Shown: positions 1-8,476 of the stretch, in pieces | How the letters are laid out: every line of letters starts with the position of its first letter | Position numbering within the stretch: the stretch's first letter is position 1 | Assembly: GCF_002754935.1 (NCBI RefSeq) | Contig: NZ_CP018092.1 | Coordinates: 930,001-994,000, forward strand | Length of the DNA: 64,000 nucleotides | From: Thermostichus lividus PCC 6715 | GTDB lineage: Bacteria > Cyanobacteriota > Cyanobacteriia > Thermosynechococcales > Thermosynechococcaceae | Direction: 5' to 3' | Program-made: the position numbers and the translations under genes | The notes under the pieces: generated by a model | Seen by the model: the letters and a program-made list of their open reading frames with translations, nothing else | Told to the model about the DNA's origin: nothing | The model's database searches: none

Positions 1-47
1 GGCAAGTTTAGCTCTGGCGAGCGGCGATTGTAGTGAGAATGCAGCAT
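1..47 (-). CDS. Possible 5' end of clpP, truncated by window edge
   Basis: On the minus strand an ATG at 47 opens a frame that runs out of the window without a stop; the first residues read MLHSHYNRRSPELNL. In other cyanobacteria tig is followed on the same strand by clpP and clpX, and several of those ClpP proteins begin with a similar short MLxSxY leader, so a clpP start is plausible. The stretch is too short to show any ClpP motif, no clear Shine-Dalgarno is visible, and a longer start at 107 in the same frame is equally open. The call rests mainly on gene order. Confidence 0.28.
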   Translation of the reverse strand, partial: MLHSHYNRRSPELNL

Positions 48-130
48 AGTGGCGTTTAATGACCGGTTACTACAGTATTCTAGCCATCTGCCCGATAGCA
101 TGGGCATGAAACTATTTTTATTATGGCGAA

Positions 131-1594
131 CTATTCGATCCCTAGAGGGGGTGTGGCCTTTTTCCCCGACCGTTTTTTGGCCTTGGCCGGAGCAGGCTCA
201 GCCGCTTCAGCCGTGGCATGTTCTGCGTCTGGCTCAGGTGGTGTTGGCGCCGCTAGGGGTTGAAACTGATTGTGTTCGAGCAGCCATGCAAGGGTTTGGG
301 ACTTGGTGAGTTCGGTGCTGGCAATATCCCGCAAAGCCTCCCGCTGTTTAGGGCTGGTGTTGCCAAGGGCAGCCATATACTCCTTAACCCGCTCGGCAAT
401 CGCTTCCTCCGTTGGTACAATCCCCTCCGCTTTGGCGATCGCCCGCAGCAAAAGATTTGCCTTGACGTTTCGTGCCGCCGCTGGCTTCGCCTCCACCAGC
501 ATTTTGTCGTAGAGGTCGCGGGTGAGGACTTTAGACAGATCCAAGCCTTGAGATTGCAAGCGGTAAAGGGATTCTTTGACCTCATGTTCTGCTTCCCTAT
601 CGACCAAGGTGGCAGGCACTGGCACCTCATTGGCAGCGATCAGCGCATCGATGAGGGCGTTCTCCTTCGCAGTTTTATCCTCCTTTTGGGCGCGCTCCTG
701 ATAGGTAGTCTCTAAGTGTGAGCGCAGTTCCGCCATGGTGCTAAATTCGCTGTGCTCTGTTGCAAAGGCATCATCGAGGGGGGGCAACTCTGGGGCTTTG
801 ATTTCCAGTAACTCAATCTCGGCGATGGCTGTAGTTGGCTCCTCTGCTGCCCCCTCAGTCTCCTGGGGTAGGGTAACGGTAACCGTTTTCGTCTCGGCGA
901 TCGCCATCCCCACAACAGCAGCGGGGATTTCTCGGAGCACAAAGGGCTGTTGTTCATCGAGGGTGAGGGGCAACTCAGCGGCGGAAAGGGTGTCGATAAT
1001 CTCCCCTGTTTTGGCATCCTTGGTCTCTAGTTTGATGGTGACATCATCCCCCCACTGTGCAGGCCGATCCTCAACGGGGATAAGGGTGGCGTGCTCGCGC
1101 TGGTGTCGCTGCAAAACCTCGTCCACCATGGCTGGGTCGTACGTAACCGGCGAATACTCAATGGTCAACCCTTGGTAACTGCTGACGCTCACCTCAGGGG
1201 TCACGTCAAAGGTGACACTAAACCGGAAGGGCTGTTGGGGGTCAAACTGCTCCAGTACCTCAGCGACATCCCCCTCCAGCTTGAGGTTGCCGAGGTAGGG
1301 AATATTCTGTTGCTTAACGGCTTCTTTAACGGTGTCTTCAATGAGCTTTTCCATAGCAGCGTAACGCAACCGCTGCGCACCAATCTGTTTTAACAGGAGT
1401 TGTTTAGGGGCTTTACCTTTGCGAAATCCCGGCAGTTGGGTGTTGCGCACAAGGTCGTTGAGAACTTGGTTATAGACCTGTTGGGAGCGATCGGCGGTGA
1501 CCTCAATGGTGGCAGCAAGCTGGCTGTTGGGACGAGCTTCTGTAGTAATCGAAATCAATTCAGTCGCGTTAGTCAAGGCAATTCCCCTTCGCAA
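131..1594 (-). CDS. tig: Trigger factor (ribosome-associated chaperone and peptidyl-prolyl isomerase)
   Basis: Trigger factor binds the ribosome at the nascent-chain exit and holds emerging polypeptides; its central FKBP-like domain isomerises X-Pro bonds. The N-terminal ribosome-binding signature GFRKGKAP is at about residues 57-64, followed by the FKBP-like middle part (roughly 165-270) and a helical C-terminal chaperone arm. The last 40 residues form an Ala/Pro/Lys-rich basic tail, typical of cyanobacterial members. At 487 residues it is slightly longer than usual; the first 15 or so residues ([13 protein letters not shown]) are unlike the family start, so an internal start is possible. 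It is divergent from argZ across about 260 bases. Confidence 0.95.
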   Translation of the reverse strand: MRRGIALTNATELISITTEARPNSQLAATIEVTADRSQQVYNQVLNDLVRNTQLPGFRKGKAPKQLLLKQIGAQRLRYAAMEKLIEDTVKEAVKQQNIPYLGNLKLEGDVAEVLEQFDPQQPFRFSVTFDVTPEVSVSSYQGLTIEYSPVTYDPAMVDEVLQRHQREHATLIPVEDRPAQWGDDVTIKLETKDAKTGEIIDTLSAAELPLTLDEQQPFVLREIPAAVVGMAIAETKTVTVTLPQETEGAAEEPTTAIAEIELLEIKAPELPPLDDAFATEHSEFSTMAELRSHLETTYQERAQKEDKTAKENALIDALIAANEVPVPATLVDREAEHEVKESLYRLQSQGLDLSKVLTRDLYDKMLVEAKPAAARNVKANLLLRAIAKAEGIVPTEEAIAERVKEYMAALGNTSPKQREALRDIASTELTKSQTLAWLLEHNQFQPLAAPTPPEPDAEHATAEAAEPAPAKAKKRSGKKATPPLGIE

Positions 1595-1799
1595 ATTTCA
1601 AATTTAGTGTGCAGCAGTAACATCCAGTGGCGATCGCACAAATGATTATCGTATCGTACGCGCTGGCCGCTGTCGTGCTAGTTCCTCTGGTGCGAGGCAA
1701 CGTAGCAATCATTGTTGCCCATAGCTGCCCCTAAAATATCAAGGTTTGATAACGCTGGCGGCACTTCAGATAGTTTTTCATTATACGATAAAAGGTTGT

Positions 1800-1818
1800 G
1801 CATAGCGCATTGCTATGC
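1800..1818. repeat. Perfect inverted repeat upstream of argZ
   Basis: Seven-base arms GCATAGC and GCTATGC flank a 5-base loop (GCATT). It lies 33 bases upstream of the chosen ArgZ start, inside the region an over-long start would translate. It could be an operator or a leader hairpin. It does not match the NtcA pattern GTA-N8-TAC. An AT-rich TATACGAT that could serve as a -10 box lies just before it. Confidence 0.5.
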
Positions 1819-1851
1819 CCGCCTCTGCCGTTTTACATCGCCATTATTTTT

Positions 1852-3951
1852 ATGAGTTCTACACTGCGATTCCTCATGTGCCCTCCCACCTATTACGAGG
1901 TGGACTATGTCATTAACCCATGGATGGAAGGAAATATTCACAAGTCTTCTCAAGAGCGGGCACAGGTGCAGTGGCAGCAACTCTACGACATTCTTCAGGC
2001 ACGGGCAACTGTTAGCCTGATCGAACCCCAACGCGGCTGGCCAGATATGGTCTTTACAGCCAATGCCGGGCTAGTACTTGGCGATCGCGTCGTGCTCAGT
2101 CGCTTTTACCACCCTGAGCGCCAAGGAGAAGAACCCTACTTCAAGGCATGGTTTACCTCTGAGGGCTATCAGGTCTTTGAACTGCCCAAACAAGTCCCCT
2201 TTGAAGGAGCAGGGGATGCACTTTTAGATCGCGAAGGTCGCTGGTTATGGGCCGGCTACGGCTTCCGCTCCGAACTAGACTCCCACGCTTACTTAGCCAA
2301 ATGGTTGGATATTGAAGTCCTATCGCTGCGCTTAATGGATGAGCGTTTTTATCACCTCGATACCTGTTTTTGTCCCCTCACCGATGGTTACCTTCTGTAC
2401 TACCCCCCGGCCTTCGATGCCTACTCGAACCGCCTGATTGAACTGCGGGTGCCAGCGGCAAAACGGATTGTTGTCCAAGAGGCGGATGCCGTTAATTTTG
2501 CCTGTAATGCTGTCAATATTGAGCATACGGTAATTCTCAACCGTGCCAGTCAAGACCTGAAAAATGCCCTAGCCGCCGCAGGCTTTGAGGTGGTGGAAAC
2601 CCCCTTAACCGAGTTTCTCAAGGCGGGCGGTGCCTCCAAATGCTTAACCCTACGGGTCACCGAGCCAGTGCGGGCAGAACTTCGTGCGCCTGCAACCCTC
2701 CCCAGCCGTGTCATTCACTTAGAGGGGCATTTACTAGACTCCGGCTTAGTGAATCGTGTCCTCGATACCATTGTCGAAAGTGGCGGCAGCTTCCAAGTAC
2801 TGCAATTTAACCTTGGGGAGCAGCGGCAGAGTCCCTCCCAAGCCGATGTGCGGGTGATGGCACCGGATGCCGCCGTCATGGACGAGATTATGGCTCAACT
2901 CATTGATTTGGGAGCCATTTTGCCACCGAGCGAGGTCTGCGATGCCACGCTCGAGACGGTGACCCTCGCTGGGGTGGCACCGGATGATTTCTACGTCACC
3001 ACAATTTATCCAACAGAAGTGCGGGTGAACTGCCAGTGGGTGCGGGTACAAAACCAGCGGATGGATGGGGCGATCGTGGTGCGCTCCACTCCAGAGGGCA
3101 CCGTGGCCGAATGCCGCCTCCTGCGAGATTTAGAGGTGGGCGATCGCGTCGTAGTTGGGGTCGAAGGGATTCGCACCGTGCGTAAGGCCGACTCACAGCG
3201 CAACAGCCAAGAATTTACCTTTATGGGGTCGGGGGTTTCTAGCGAGCGGCGGGTGGAACTCGTCGTTGAACAAATTGCTTGGGAACTGCGGCGCATTCGC
3301 GATCAGGGAGGTAAAGTCGTCGTTGTAGCAGGGCCAGTGGTGATTCACACCGGCGGCGGTGAACACCTTGCGAAGCTTATCCGTGAAGGCTACGTCCAAG
3401 GGCTACTGGGGGGGAACGCTATTGCCGTTCATGATATGGAGCAAGCAATGATGGGCACCTCCCTAGGCGTTGATATGCAGCGGGGCGTGCCCGTCCGGGG
3501 TGGGCATCGGCACCATTTGAAGGTCATTAACACGATTCGCCGGTGTGGCAGTATTGCCGAGGCCGTGCGCCAAGGGATTCTCACCAGCGGCGTGATGTAC
3601 GAATGCGTTCAGCGCAATATCCCCTTTGTCTTAGCCGGTTCCATTCGTGATGATGGGCCATTGCCCGATACCCTCATGGACTTAATACAAGCCCAGCGGG
3701 AGTATAGCCGCTTGGTGCAGGGTGCCAACATGATCCTGATGCTCTCGTCTATGCTCCACTCCATTGGGGTGGGGAACATGACCCCTGCGGGTGTGAAGTT
3801 AGTGTGTGTGGACATTAACCCAGCGGTAGTGACAAAATTGGCAGATCGTGGCTCTGTGGAGTCCATCGGTGTGGTCACGGATGTGGGGTTATTCCTAAGC
3901 CTGATGGTGCAGCAGTTGGATCGCCTGAACCGACCCTATACGGTTGCGTGA
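1852..3951 (+). CDS. argZ: Bifunctional arginine dihydrolase / ornithine cyclodeaminase (ArgZ/AgrE)
   Basis: Degrades arginine to ornithine, CO2 and ammonia in its N-terminal half, and in Anabaena AgrE the C-terminal half converts ornithine to proline; this is the cyanobacterial nitrogen-remobilisation route, also used on cyanophycin breakdown products. The N-terminal guanidino-group-modifying domain spans about 1-280 and a LOR/SDH (TIGR00300) domain about 285-690. Starting at the ATG at 1852 gives 699 residues and places Asn71 (FTANAGL), Glu118, His168, Asp170 and Cys264 (ASKCLTL) at the positions reported for Synechocystis ArgZ. That agreement is why the longer frame from 1798 (18 extra residues) is rejected. 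It is a single gene; the next gene downstream is the foreign-looking methyltransferase. Confidence 0.93.
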   Translation: MSSTLRFLMCPPTYYEVDYVINPWMEGNIHKSSQERAQVQWQQLYDILQARATVSLIEPQRGWPDMVFTANAGLVLGDRVVLSRFYHPERQGEEPYFKAWFTSEGYQVFELPKQVPFEGAGDALLDREGRWLWAGYGFRSELDSHAYLAKWLDIEVLSLRLMDERFYHLDTCFCPLTDGYLLYYPPAFDAYSNRLIELRVPAAKRIVVQEADAVNFACNAVNIEHTVILNRASQDLKNALAAAGFEVVETPLTEFLKAGGASKCLTLRVTEPVRAELRAPATLPSRVIHLEGHLLDSGLVNRVLDTIVESGGSFQVLQFNLGEQRQSPSQADVRVMAPDAAVMDEIMAQLIDLGAILPPSEVCDATLETVTLAGVAPDDFYVTTIYPTEVRVNCQWVRVQNQRMDGAIVVRSTPEGTVAECRLLRDLEVGDRVVVGVEGIRTVRKADSQRNSQEFTFMGSGVSSERRVELVVEQIAWELRRIRDQGGKVVVVAGPVVIHTGGGEHLAKLIREGYVQGLLGGNAIAVHDMEQAMMGTSLGVDMQRGVPVRGGHRHHLKVINTIRRCGSIAEAVRQGILTSGVMYECVQRNIPFVLAGSIRDDGPLPDTLMDLIQAQREYSRLVQGANMILMLSSMLHSIGVGNMTPAGVKLVCVDINPAVVTKLADRGSVESIGVVTDVGLFLSLMVQQLDRLNRPYTVA

Positions 3952-4091
3952 TCCTCTAGCCGCAACAAGGCGATCGCCTGCGCATTATTGTCACCAGATA
4001 TGCTCACCCCGCCAGCAAGAGATCCTCAAAATTAAGGTGATAATTAGGAAAGAATTACCCGCTCAGTGATTCTAATCTAGAAATTAAGATG

Positions 4092-4114
4092 CTAGTATAG
4101 CGCATTCATACTAG
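4092..4114. promoter_or_regulatory. Inverted repeat just upstream of the methyltransferase start
   Basis: Arms CTAGTAT and ATACTAG (7 bases each) flank 9 bases and end 4 bases before the methyltransferase ATG. A palindrome overlapping the start region fits an operator, as restriction-modification systems often limit methylase or endonuclease synthesis; no controller (C) protein gene is present, so autoregulation by the methyltransferase would be the simplest model. The function is inference only. Confidence 0.4.
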
Positions 4115-4118
4115 TCCT

Positions 4119-5096
4119 ATGACAAGCCTAACATTTATTGATCTTTTTGCTGGCATTGGTGGGATGCGTTTGGCATTTACTCAAGCAGGAGCAAGATGTG
4201 TTTTCAGTTCAGAGTGGAATAAGTTTGCCCAAATAACTTATGCAGCCAATTTTTCTGAAATGCCTGCTGGAGATATTACCCAAATTACCACTGATGAAAT
4301 TCCAGAGCATGATATTTTACTTGCAGGGTTCCCTTGCCAGCCATTTAGTATTGCTGGAGTCAGTAAGCATAATGCTTTGGGTGTAAAGCATGGTTTTGAT
4401 CACCCTACTCAAGGTAATTTATTTTTTGAGATAGTGAGAATTCTCGCAGACAAAAAACCGAAGGCTTTTTTATTAGAAAATGTTAAAAACTTACAGAGCC
4501 ATGATCAAGGTAGAACATTCAAGATTATTCAAAGAATTTTGAATGAATTAGGATATTACATTTACTATCAAGTAATTGATGCTGTTCATTTTGTCCCACA
4601 GCATCGTGAAAGAATTTTTATTGCTGGCTTTAAAGAACCCATTGAGTTTGCATTTCCAGATCTACCAATTCCTTATCTGAGAGTGAAAGACATTTTAGAA
4701 TTTGAAGTTGCACCAAAGTACACGCTAACAGATCATCTTTGGCAGTACCTACAAAAATATGCTGAAAAACATCGAGCAAAAGGTAATGGTTTTGGATATG
4801 GAATTGTGAATTTAGATGGTTTTACTCGAACATTAAGTGCAAGGTATTACAAAGATGGATCAGAGATTTTGATTCCTCAAGTCAATCAAAATCCTCGAAG
4901 GCTAACACCAAGAGAGTGTGCACGATTAATGGGTTTTCCAGATTCATTCAAAATAGTTGTCAGTGATACAAGAGCCTATCAGCAATTTGGTAATTCCGTT
5001 GTTGTTCCTTTAGTGAGAGCTATTGCCCATAAAATTCTAGAAGCCCTGAATCATAGAAATCCACTAAAAACAACTGAGCAGCTTAATCTTTTTTGA
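4119..5096 (+). CDS. C5-cytosine DNA methyltransferase of a type II R-M system
   Basis: Transfers a methyl group from S-adenosylmethionine to C5 of cytosine to protect host DNA from the adjacent endonuclease. All key motifs are in order: motif I FAGIGG (residues 10-15), catalytic motif IV FPCQPF with Cys73, ENV (120-122), QHRER (161-165), a short target-recognition region (about 175-265), and the closing QFGNSV motif. Length 325 residues is normal for a monospecific enzyme. The gene is strikingly AT-rich and lacks HIP1 octamers, unlike its neighbours, which points to horizontal transfer. The endonuclease gene starts 10 bases downstream on the same strand. Target sequence cannot be read from the sequence alone. 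Confidence 0.95.
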   Translation: MTSLTFIDLFAGIGGMRLAFTQAGARCVFSSEWNKFAQITYAANFSEMPAGDITQITTDEIPEHDILLAGFPCQPFSIAGVSKHNALGVKHGFDHPTQGNLFFEIVRILADKKPKAFLLENVKNLQSHDQGRTFKIIQRILNELGYYIYYQVIDAVHFVPQHRERIFIAGFKEPIEFAFPDLPIPYLRVKDILEFEVAPKYTLTDHLWQYLQKYAEKHRAKGNGFGYGIVNLDGFTRTLSARYYKDGSEILIPQVNQNPRRLTPRECARLMGFPDSFKIVVSDTRAYQQFGNSVVVPLVRAIAHKILEALNHRNPLKTTEQLNLF

Positions 5097-5106
5097 ACGT
5101 GATTCC

Positions 5107-5895
5107 ATGATTAATCTTAATAGTCGAGAACGTAAAGTATTAACTGAAATTTCATCTACTTATTACATGAAGCCCATTATAAAAAGAATAAATAGTCAGA
5201 TAAAAAGTAACTCAAATATAAAATTAAATTGGCTAAATGTTTTTGATTATCTTTATGAGATTCTAAAAGATTCAAGATCTGATGTCGAAAAATTGCTAGA
5301 TAACCGACTTGATAAAAACATAATCAAAAATAAAGATCAAGCCAGAAGAAGTATTGTTGGAAATGCGTTCTCTAAATCAATAATCTATATCTTTTTGATT
5401 AACAAGGTGCATGAAAATATACCCAATAAAATTTATATAACATCTCAAGTGTCTGTAATTCCTGACTTTGATAAATTAACTAGGATAAAAATTCAAGATG
5501 AGTTCCAAAAGCCAGATATGGATATTGTGATTTATTCAGAAGATAACTATCAAGACTACATTCTCATATCGCTTAAAACTTCTTTAAGAGAAAGAGCTGC
5601 TCAAACTTACAAATGGAAACTTCTAATCGATATTGCGTTATACAGTCCAGAGCTACGCGAAAGATACGGTATTTCATATTCGTCTTCAAAAGTACCCATT
5701 ATCTGTTTTGCTACAACTAATTTCTATAATGAAATCAATAATCCTCAACAGCGCGGCATATTAAAATTTTTTGATCGAGTTTTTATTGCTAGGCAAATAG
5801 ATCATGATAATCAATCATCAATATATCCTCTTTCAAATTTAGTGACATTTGCAATAGAAAATTTGATGAATTATTTACAACTTAGTTTATTTTGA
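5107..5895 (+). CDS. Type II restriction endonuclease, probable CCGG (BsaWI-like) family
   Basis: Predicted to cleave DNA protected by the upstream methyltransferase. The 262-residue protein carries a PD-(D/E)XK core: PD at 136-137, ISLK with Lys157, immediately followed by TSLRER (RER at 161-163). An R-(D/E)-R triplet after the catalytic lysine is the base-reading motif of enzymes that recognise CC:GG sequences, so a target containing CCGG is inferred; the overall pattern recalls BsaWI. The exact site is not known. The gene is AT-rich and HIP1-free like the methyltransferase and forms a two-gene operon with it. It has no frameshift and appears intact. Confidence 0.8.
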   Translation: MINLNSRERKVLTEISSTYYMKPIIKRINSQIKSNSNIKLNWLNVFDYLYEILKDSRSDVEKLLDNRLDKNIIKNKDQARRSIVGNAFSKSIIYIFLINKVHENIPNKIYITSQVSVIPDFDKLTRIKIQDEFQKPDMDIVIYSEDNYQDYILISLKTSLRERAAQTYKWKLLIDIALYSPELRERYGISYSSSKVPIICFATTNFYNEINNPQQRGILKFFDRVFIARQIDHDNQSSIYPLSNLVTFAIENLMNYLQLSLF

Positions 5896-5919
5896 GTTAT
5901 TTTAGAAGCAAAAAAATAA

Positions 5920-6202
5920 GGTTCTTACGGAAAAGTAGGGAAGCGTCGGATTCAAGAAGAATAGCTAAATCAAGCACGAGCAGTTTACAATTAATTAATC
6001 ACAATTATTGGGAACCATTTAGATGGAATTAGCAACTACTTTAGAAACCTCACTACGAGTGGAGCAATGGAGGGAATCAATAATCGTACTAAGTTGATTA
6101 AACGACAAGCGTATGGCTTTGTAAATTTCAACAATTTTCCAGAAAGGTTGTTAGCTTACTTCTCTAATTAGTAAAAGTTATCACCGTACTAACGGGAGAA
6201 CC
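5920..6202 (+). mobile_element. Relic of an ISL3-family insertion sequence
   Basis: Between GGTTCTTACGG (5920) and AACGGGAGAACC (ends 6202), which are imperfect terminal inverted repeats starting GGTTCT, a decayed transposase tail can be read on the plus strand up to the stop at 6169-6171. Diagnostic stretches include ISNYFRNLTTSGAMEGINN and KLIKRQAYGF, which match the C-terminus of ISL3 DDE transposases. An in-frame stop lies at about 5992 and everything upstream in the transposase is missing, so it is internally deleted. The 8 bases on either side do not match, so no target-site duplication survives. Confidence 0.8.
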
Positions 6203-6405
6203 TTGTTTCCTAGACAGCAAAAGAAGCTCAGAGATAACACTCAAGCACTGTCCTAAGACTCAGAGTACGTCCATTTGCGCAGTCGGAGGTGCGTCACAAG
6301 CTCCCTAGCAGCAAGGCTGTCAACAGCCAGCCCTCTTCCTAGCAGCAGTAAAGACCATCGTTTATCCTAGAAAGTAACGCTTAACAAGTTCTAAACATTT
6401 TCGCC
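6203..6405. other. Non-coding spacer after the ISL3 relic
   Basis: No convincing gene was found. It holds a direct repeat CCTAGCAGCA (6304-6313 and 6338-6347) bracketing a small hairpin GGCTG-TCAA-CAGCC (6315-6328). With the relic it makes up the roughly 510-base gap between the endonuclease and the amidohydrolase. Confidence 0.5.
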
Positions 6406-7614
6406 ATGGCCTTCCACCTTCCCCAGCTAACCTGCCACCTTCGACCGGATGTGGCGGCACTACAACCAGAATTAGTGACATGGCGACGGTATCTCCACCA
6501 ACGCCCGGAACTGGGGTTTCAAGAGCATTTGACGGCAGATTTTATCCACAGCAAGTTGCAGGCATGGGGAATTCAACACCGTTGCGGTATTGCGCAAACG
6601 GGGATTGTGGCGGTGATTCCGGGGCTGCGTCCAGGACCTGTACTGGCAATTCGTGCCGATATGGATGCCCTGCCGGTGCAGGAAGAAAATGAAACGCCCT
6701 ATCGCTCACTCCATGAGGGCAAAATGCACGCCTGCGGCCATGATGGGCACACAGCGATCGCCCTCGGTACTGCAAAATACCTTGCTAGCCACCGCGATTT
6801 TGCCGGTACGGTTAAAATTATTTTTCAGCCTGCGGAGGAAGGCCCCGGCGGTGCAAAGCCCATGATTGAGGCTGGGGTACTCGATACCCCCAAGGTGGAT
6901 GCCATTATTGGCCTCCACCTGTGGAATTTTTTACCCGTGGGTACGGTGGGCGTGCGCAGTGGCCCGCTGATGGCAGCAGCAGAGTTTTTCGAGTGCACCA
7001 TCCATGGCAAGGGCGGACACGCTGCCCTGCCGCAATTTACGGTGGATACAGTGCTGGTCGTTGCCCAGGTGATTACCGCCTTGCACACCATTGTCTCGCG
7101 CAATGTTGATCCTCTGGAAACCGCTGTCATTTCTGTCGGTGCGGTTCATGCCGGTACCGCCAAGAATGTGATTGCGGACACAGCCACCTTTCGCGGCACG
7201 GTGCGCTACTTCAAGCCGGAGTTGGGGGAGTGGCTACCGCAGCGCATTGAAGAGGTAATTGCTGGTATCTGCCAAAGCCATGGGGCTAGCTATCGATTTG
7301 ACTATCAGCGGATGTACCCACCAACGGTCAATGATCCGAAAATGGCGGACTTAGTACGTTCTGTGGCGGAGTCAGTGATGGAGGTGCCCACCGGCGTTAC
7401 CCCCCACTGCCAAACCATGGCTGCCGAGGATATGTCCTTCTTTTTGCAGGCGGTACCGGGCTGCTATTTCTTTTTAGGCTCTGCCAATGGCACACTGGGG
7501 TTAGATTTCCCCCACCATCATCCGCGCTTTGACTTCGATGAAACCGTACTAAGTATTGGTGTGGAATTGTTTCTTCGCTGCATCGAAAAGTTTTGTGGTT
7601 TAGTTGAGAGCTAG
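6406..7614 (+). CDS. M20D-family amidohydrolase (N-acyl-amino-acid / IAA-amino-acid hydrolase type)
   Basis: Zinc-type metallohydrolase that removes acyl groups from N-acyl amino acids; the natural substrate cannot be told from sequence. The 402-residue protein has the metal-binding MHACGHDGH motif near residue 107, EEGPGG for the second metal ligand and the catalytic Glu, and the later HHHPRFDFDE stretch typical of hippuricase/IAA hydrolases; the dimerisation lid lies around 185-300. No signal peptide, so cytoplasmic. The Ycf29-like regulator starts 5 bases downstream, suggesting cotranscription. GC and HIP1 content return to the chromosomal norm here. Confidence 0.9.
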   Translation: MAFHLPQLTCHLRPDVAALQPELVTWRRYLHQRPELGFQEHLTADFIHSKLQAWGIQHRCGIAQTGIVAVIPGLRPGPVLAIRADMDALPVQEENETPYRSLHEGKMHACGHDGHTAIALGTAKYLASHRDFAGTVKIIFQPAEEGPGGAKPMIEAGVLDTPKVDAIIGLHLWNFLPVGTVGVRSGPLMAAAEFFECTIHGKGGHAALPQFTVDTVLVVAQVITALHTIVSRNVDPLETAVISVGAVHAGTAKNVIADTATFRGTVRYFKPELGEWLPQRIEEVIAGICQSHGASYRFDYQRMYPPTVNDPKMADLVRSVAESVMEVPTGVTPHCQTMAAEDMSFFLQAVPGCYFFLGSANGTLGLDFPHHHPRFDFDETVLSIGVELFLRCIEKFCGLVES

Positions 7615-7619
7615 CCGCT

Positions 7620-8279
7620 ATGTCCCTGACGCTCTTAATTGCCGATGATGATGCCAGTATTCGGCTATCGGTTAGCCAATTTTTGGAGTCGCTAGGATAC
7701 TGCTGTTTGACGGCGGGGGATGGTACCCAAGCCTTAGAAATGATTCATCGCTATCAGCCACATTTGCTGATCACCGATATTGCCATGCCCAACATGAATG
7801 GTTATGAACTGGTGCGACAGGTGCGGCAGCACCCGTCCCTGCGGCTGTTGCCCGTTATTTATCTGACTGCCCGCACAGAAGTGGAGGAGCGGATTCGTGC
7901 CTACCGTACTGGCGGTGATGTGTATCTGGCTAAACCCTTTGATCTGAATGAGTTGGCGGCGGTCGCACGCAATTTGCTGGATCGTTCTCAGTTGGTGCAA
8001 ATGCAGGTGGAATGGCGCCAGCGTCAGCAGCAACCCTCGGCAGCGTCATCCCAGTCGCTGCATTTAGCAATGACCCAGCGCGAAAAGCAGGTAATCGAGT
8101 TGTTGGCAGCGGGGCTGTCCAATGCCCAAATTGGCGATCGCCTGCACTTGAGTGCCCGTACCATTGAAAAGCATGTCAGTAGTCTCTTCCAAAAAGCCTC
8201 AGTGCACAATCGGGCGGAGTTGGTGCGCCTAGCGATTGAGCAGGGTTTAGTGGAGCGTCACCCTCAGAGTAAGGCGTAA
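7620..8279 (+). CDS. ycf29: NarL/LuxR-type response regulator, Ycf29-like
   Basis: Transcription regulator of a two-component pathway. The receiver domain (about 3-120) has the acidic pair in LLIADDD, phospho-acceptor Asp53 (ITDIAMPNMNG), Thr83 and Lys105 (LAKPFDL). A linker leads to a LuxR-type helix-turn-helix at about 150-215 (MTQREKQVIELL, ARTIEKHV). The receiver resembles the Ycf29 family of cyanobacteria and red-algal plastids (Synechocystis slr1783 type). No sensor kinase lies nearby, so the partner is elsewhere. It follows the amidohydrolase by 5 bases. Confidence 0.88.
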   Translation: MSLTLLIADDDASIRLSVSQFLESLGYCCLTAGDGTQALEMIHRYQPHLLITDIAMPNMNGYELVRQVRQHPSLRLLPVIYLTARTEVEERIRAYRTGGDVYLAKPFDLNELAAVARNLLDRSQLVQMQVEWRQRQQQPSAASSQSLHLAMTQREKQVIELLAAGLSNAQIGDRLHLSARTIEKHVSSLFQKASVHNRAELVRLAIEQGLVERHPQSKA

Positions 8280-8289
8280 GGGTGCCGCC

Positions 8290-8388
8290 ATGGAACGCAT
8301 TCCCCCGCGACCCGGCCAAGAATCTGTGTGGAACTATCCACGACTGCCGCGCCTAGAGCCGGCATTGCTGAATGGAGCTATGAGTTAG
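8290..8388 (+). pseudogene. N-terminal stump of a DUF427-family gene
   Basis: A 32-codon frame beginning ATG reads MERIPPRPGQESVWNYP and continues RLPRLEP before hitting a stop. That opening is characteristic of DUF427-domain proteins of cyanobacteria, whose fold needs roughly 90 more residues. The remainder is absent, so the gene was probably truncated by deletion. Recognition is from memory of the family start. Confidence 0.55.
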
Positions 8389-8476
8389 TTGCGCCGAATT
8401 ACCCATCTGTCTATGCGGTAGGGTAGTTCATGGAGATAATAAGGGAGATGTCACACTTAAGCTCTAACGATTGGCA

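Noticed and set aside
6304-6347. Repeat pair CCTAGCAGCA with a hairpin as a new repeat family
   Set aside because: Only two copies in 44 bases and no further copies noticed; insufficient to define a family.
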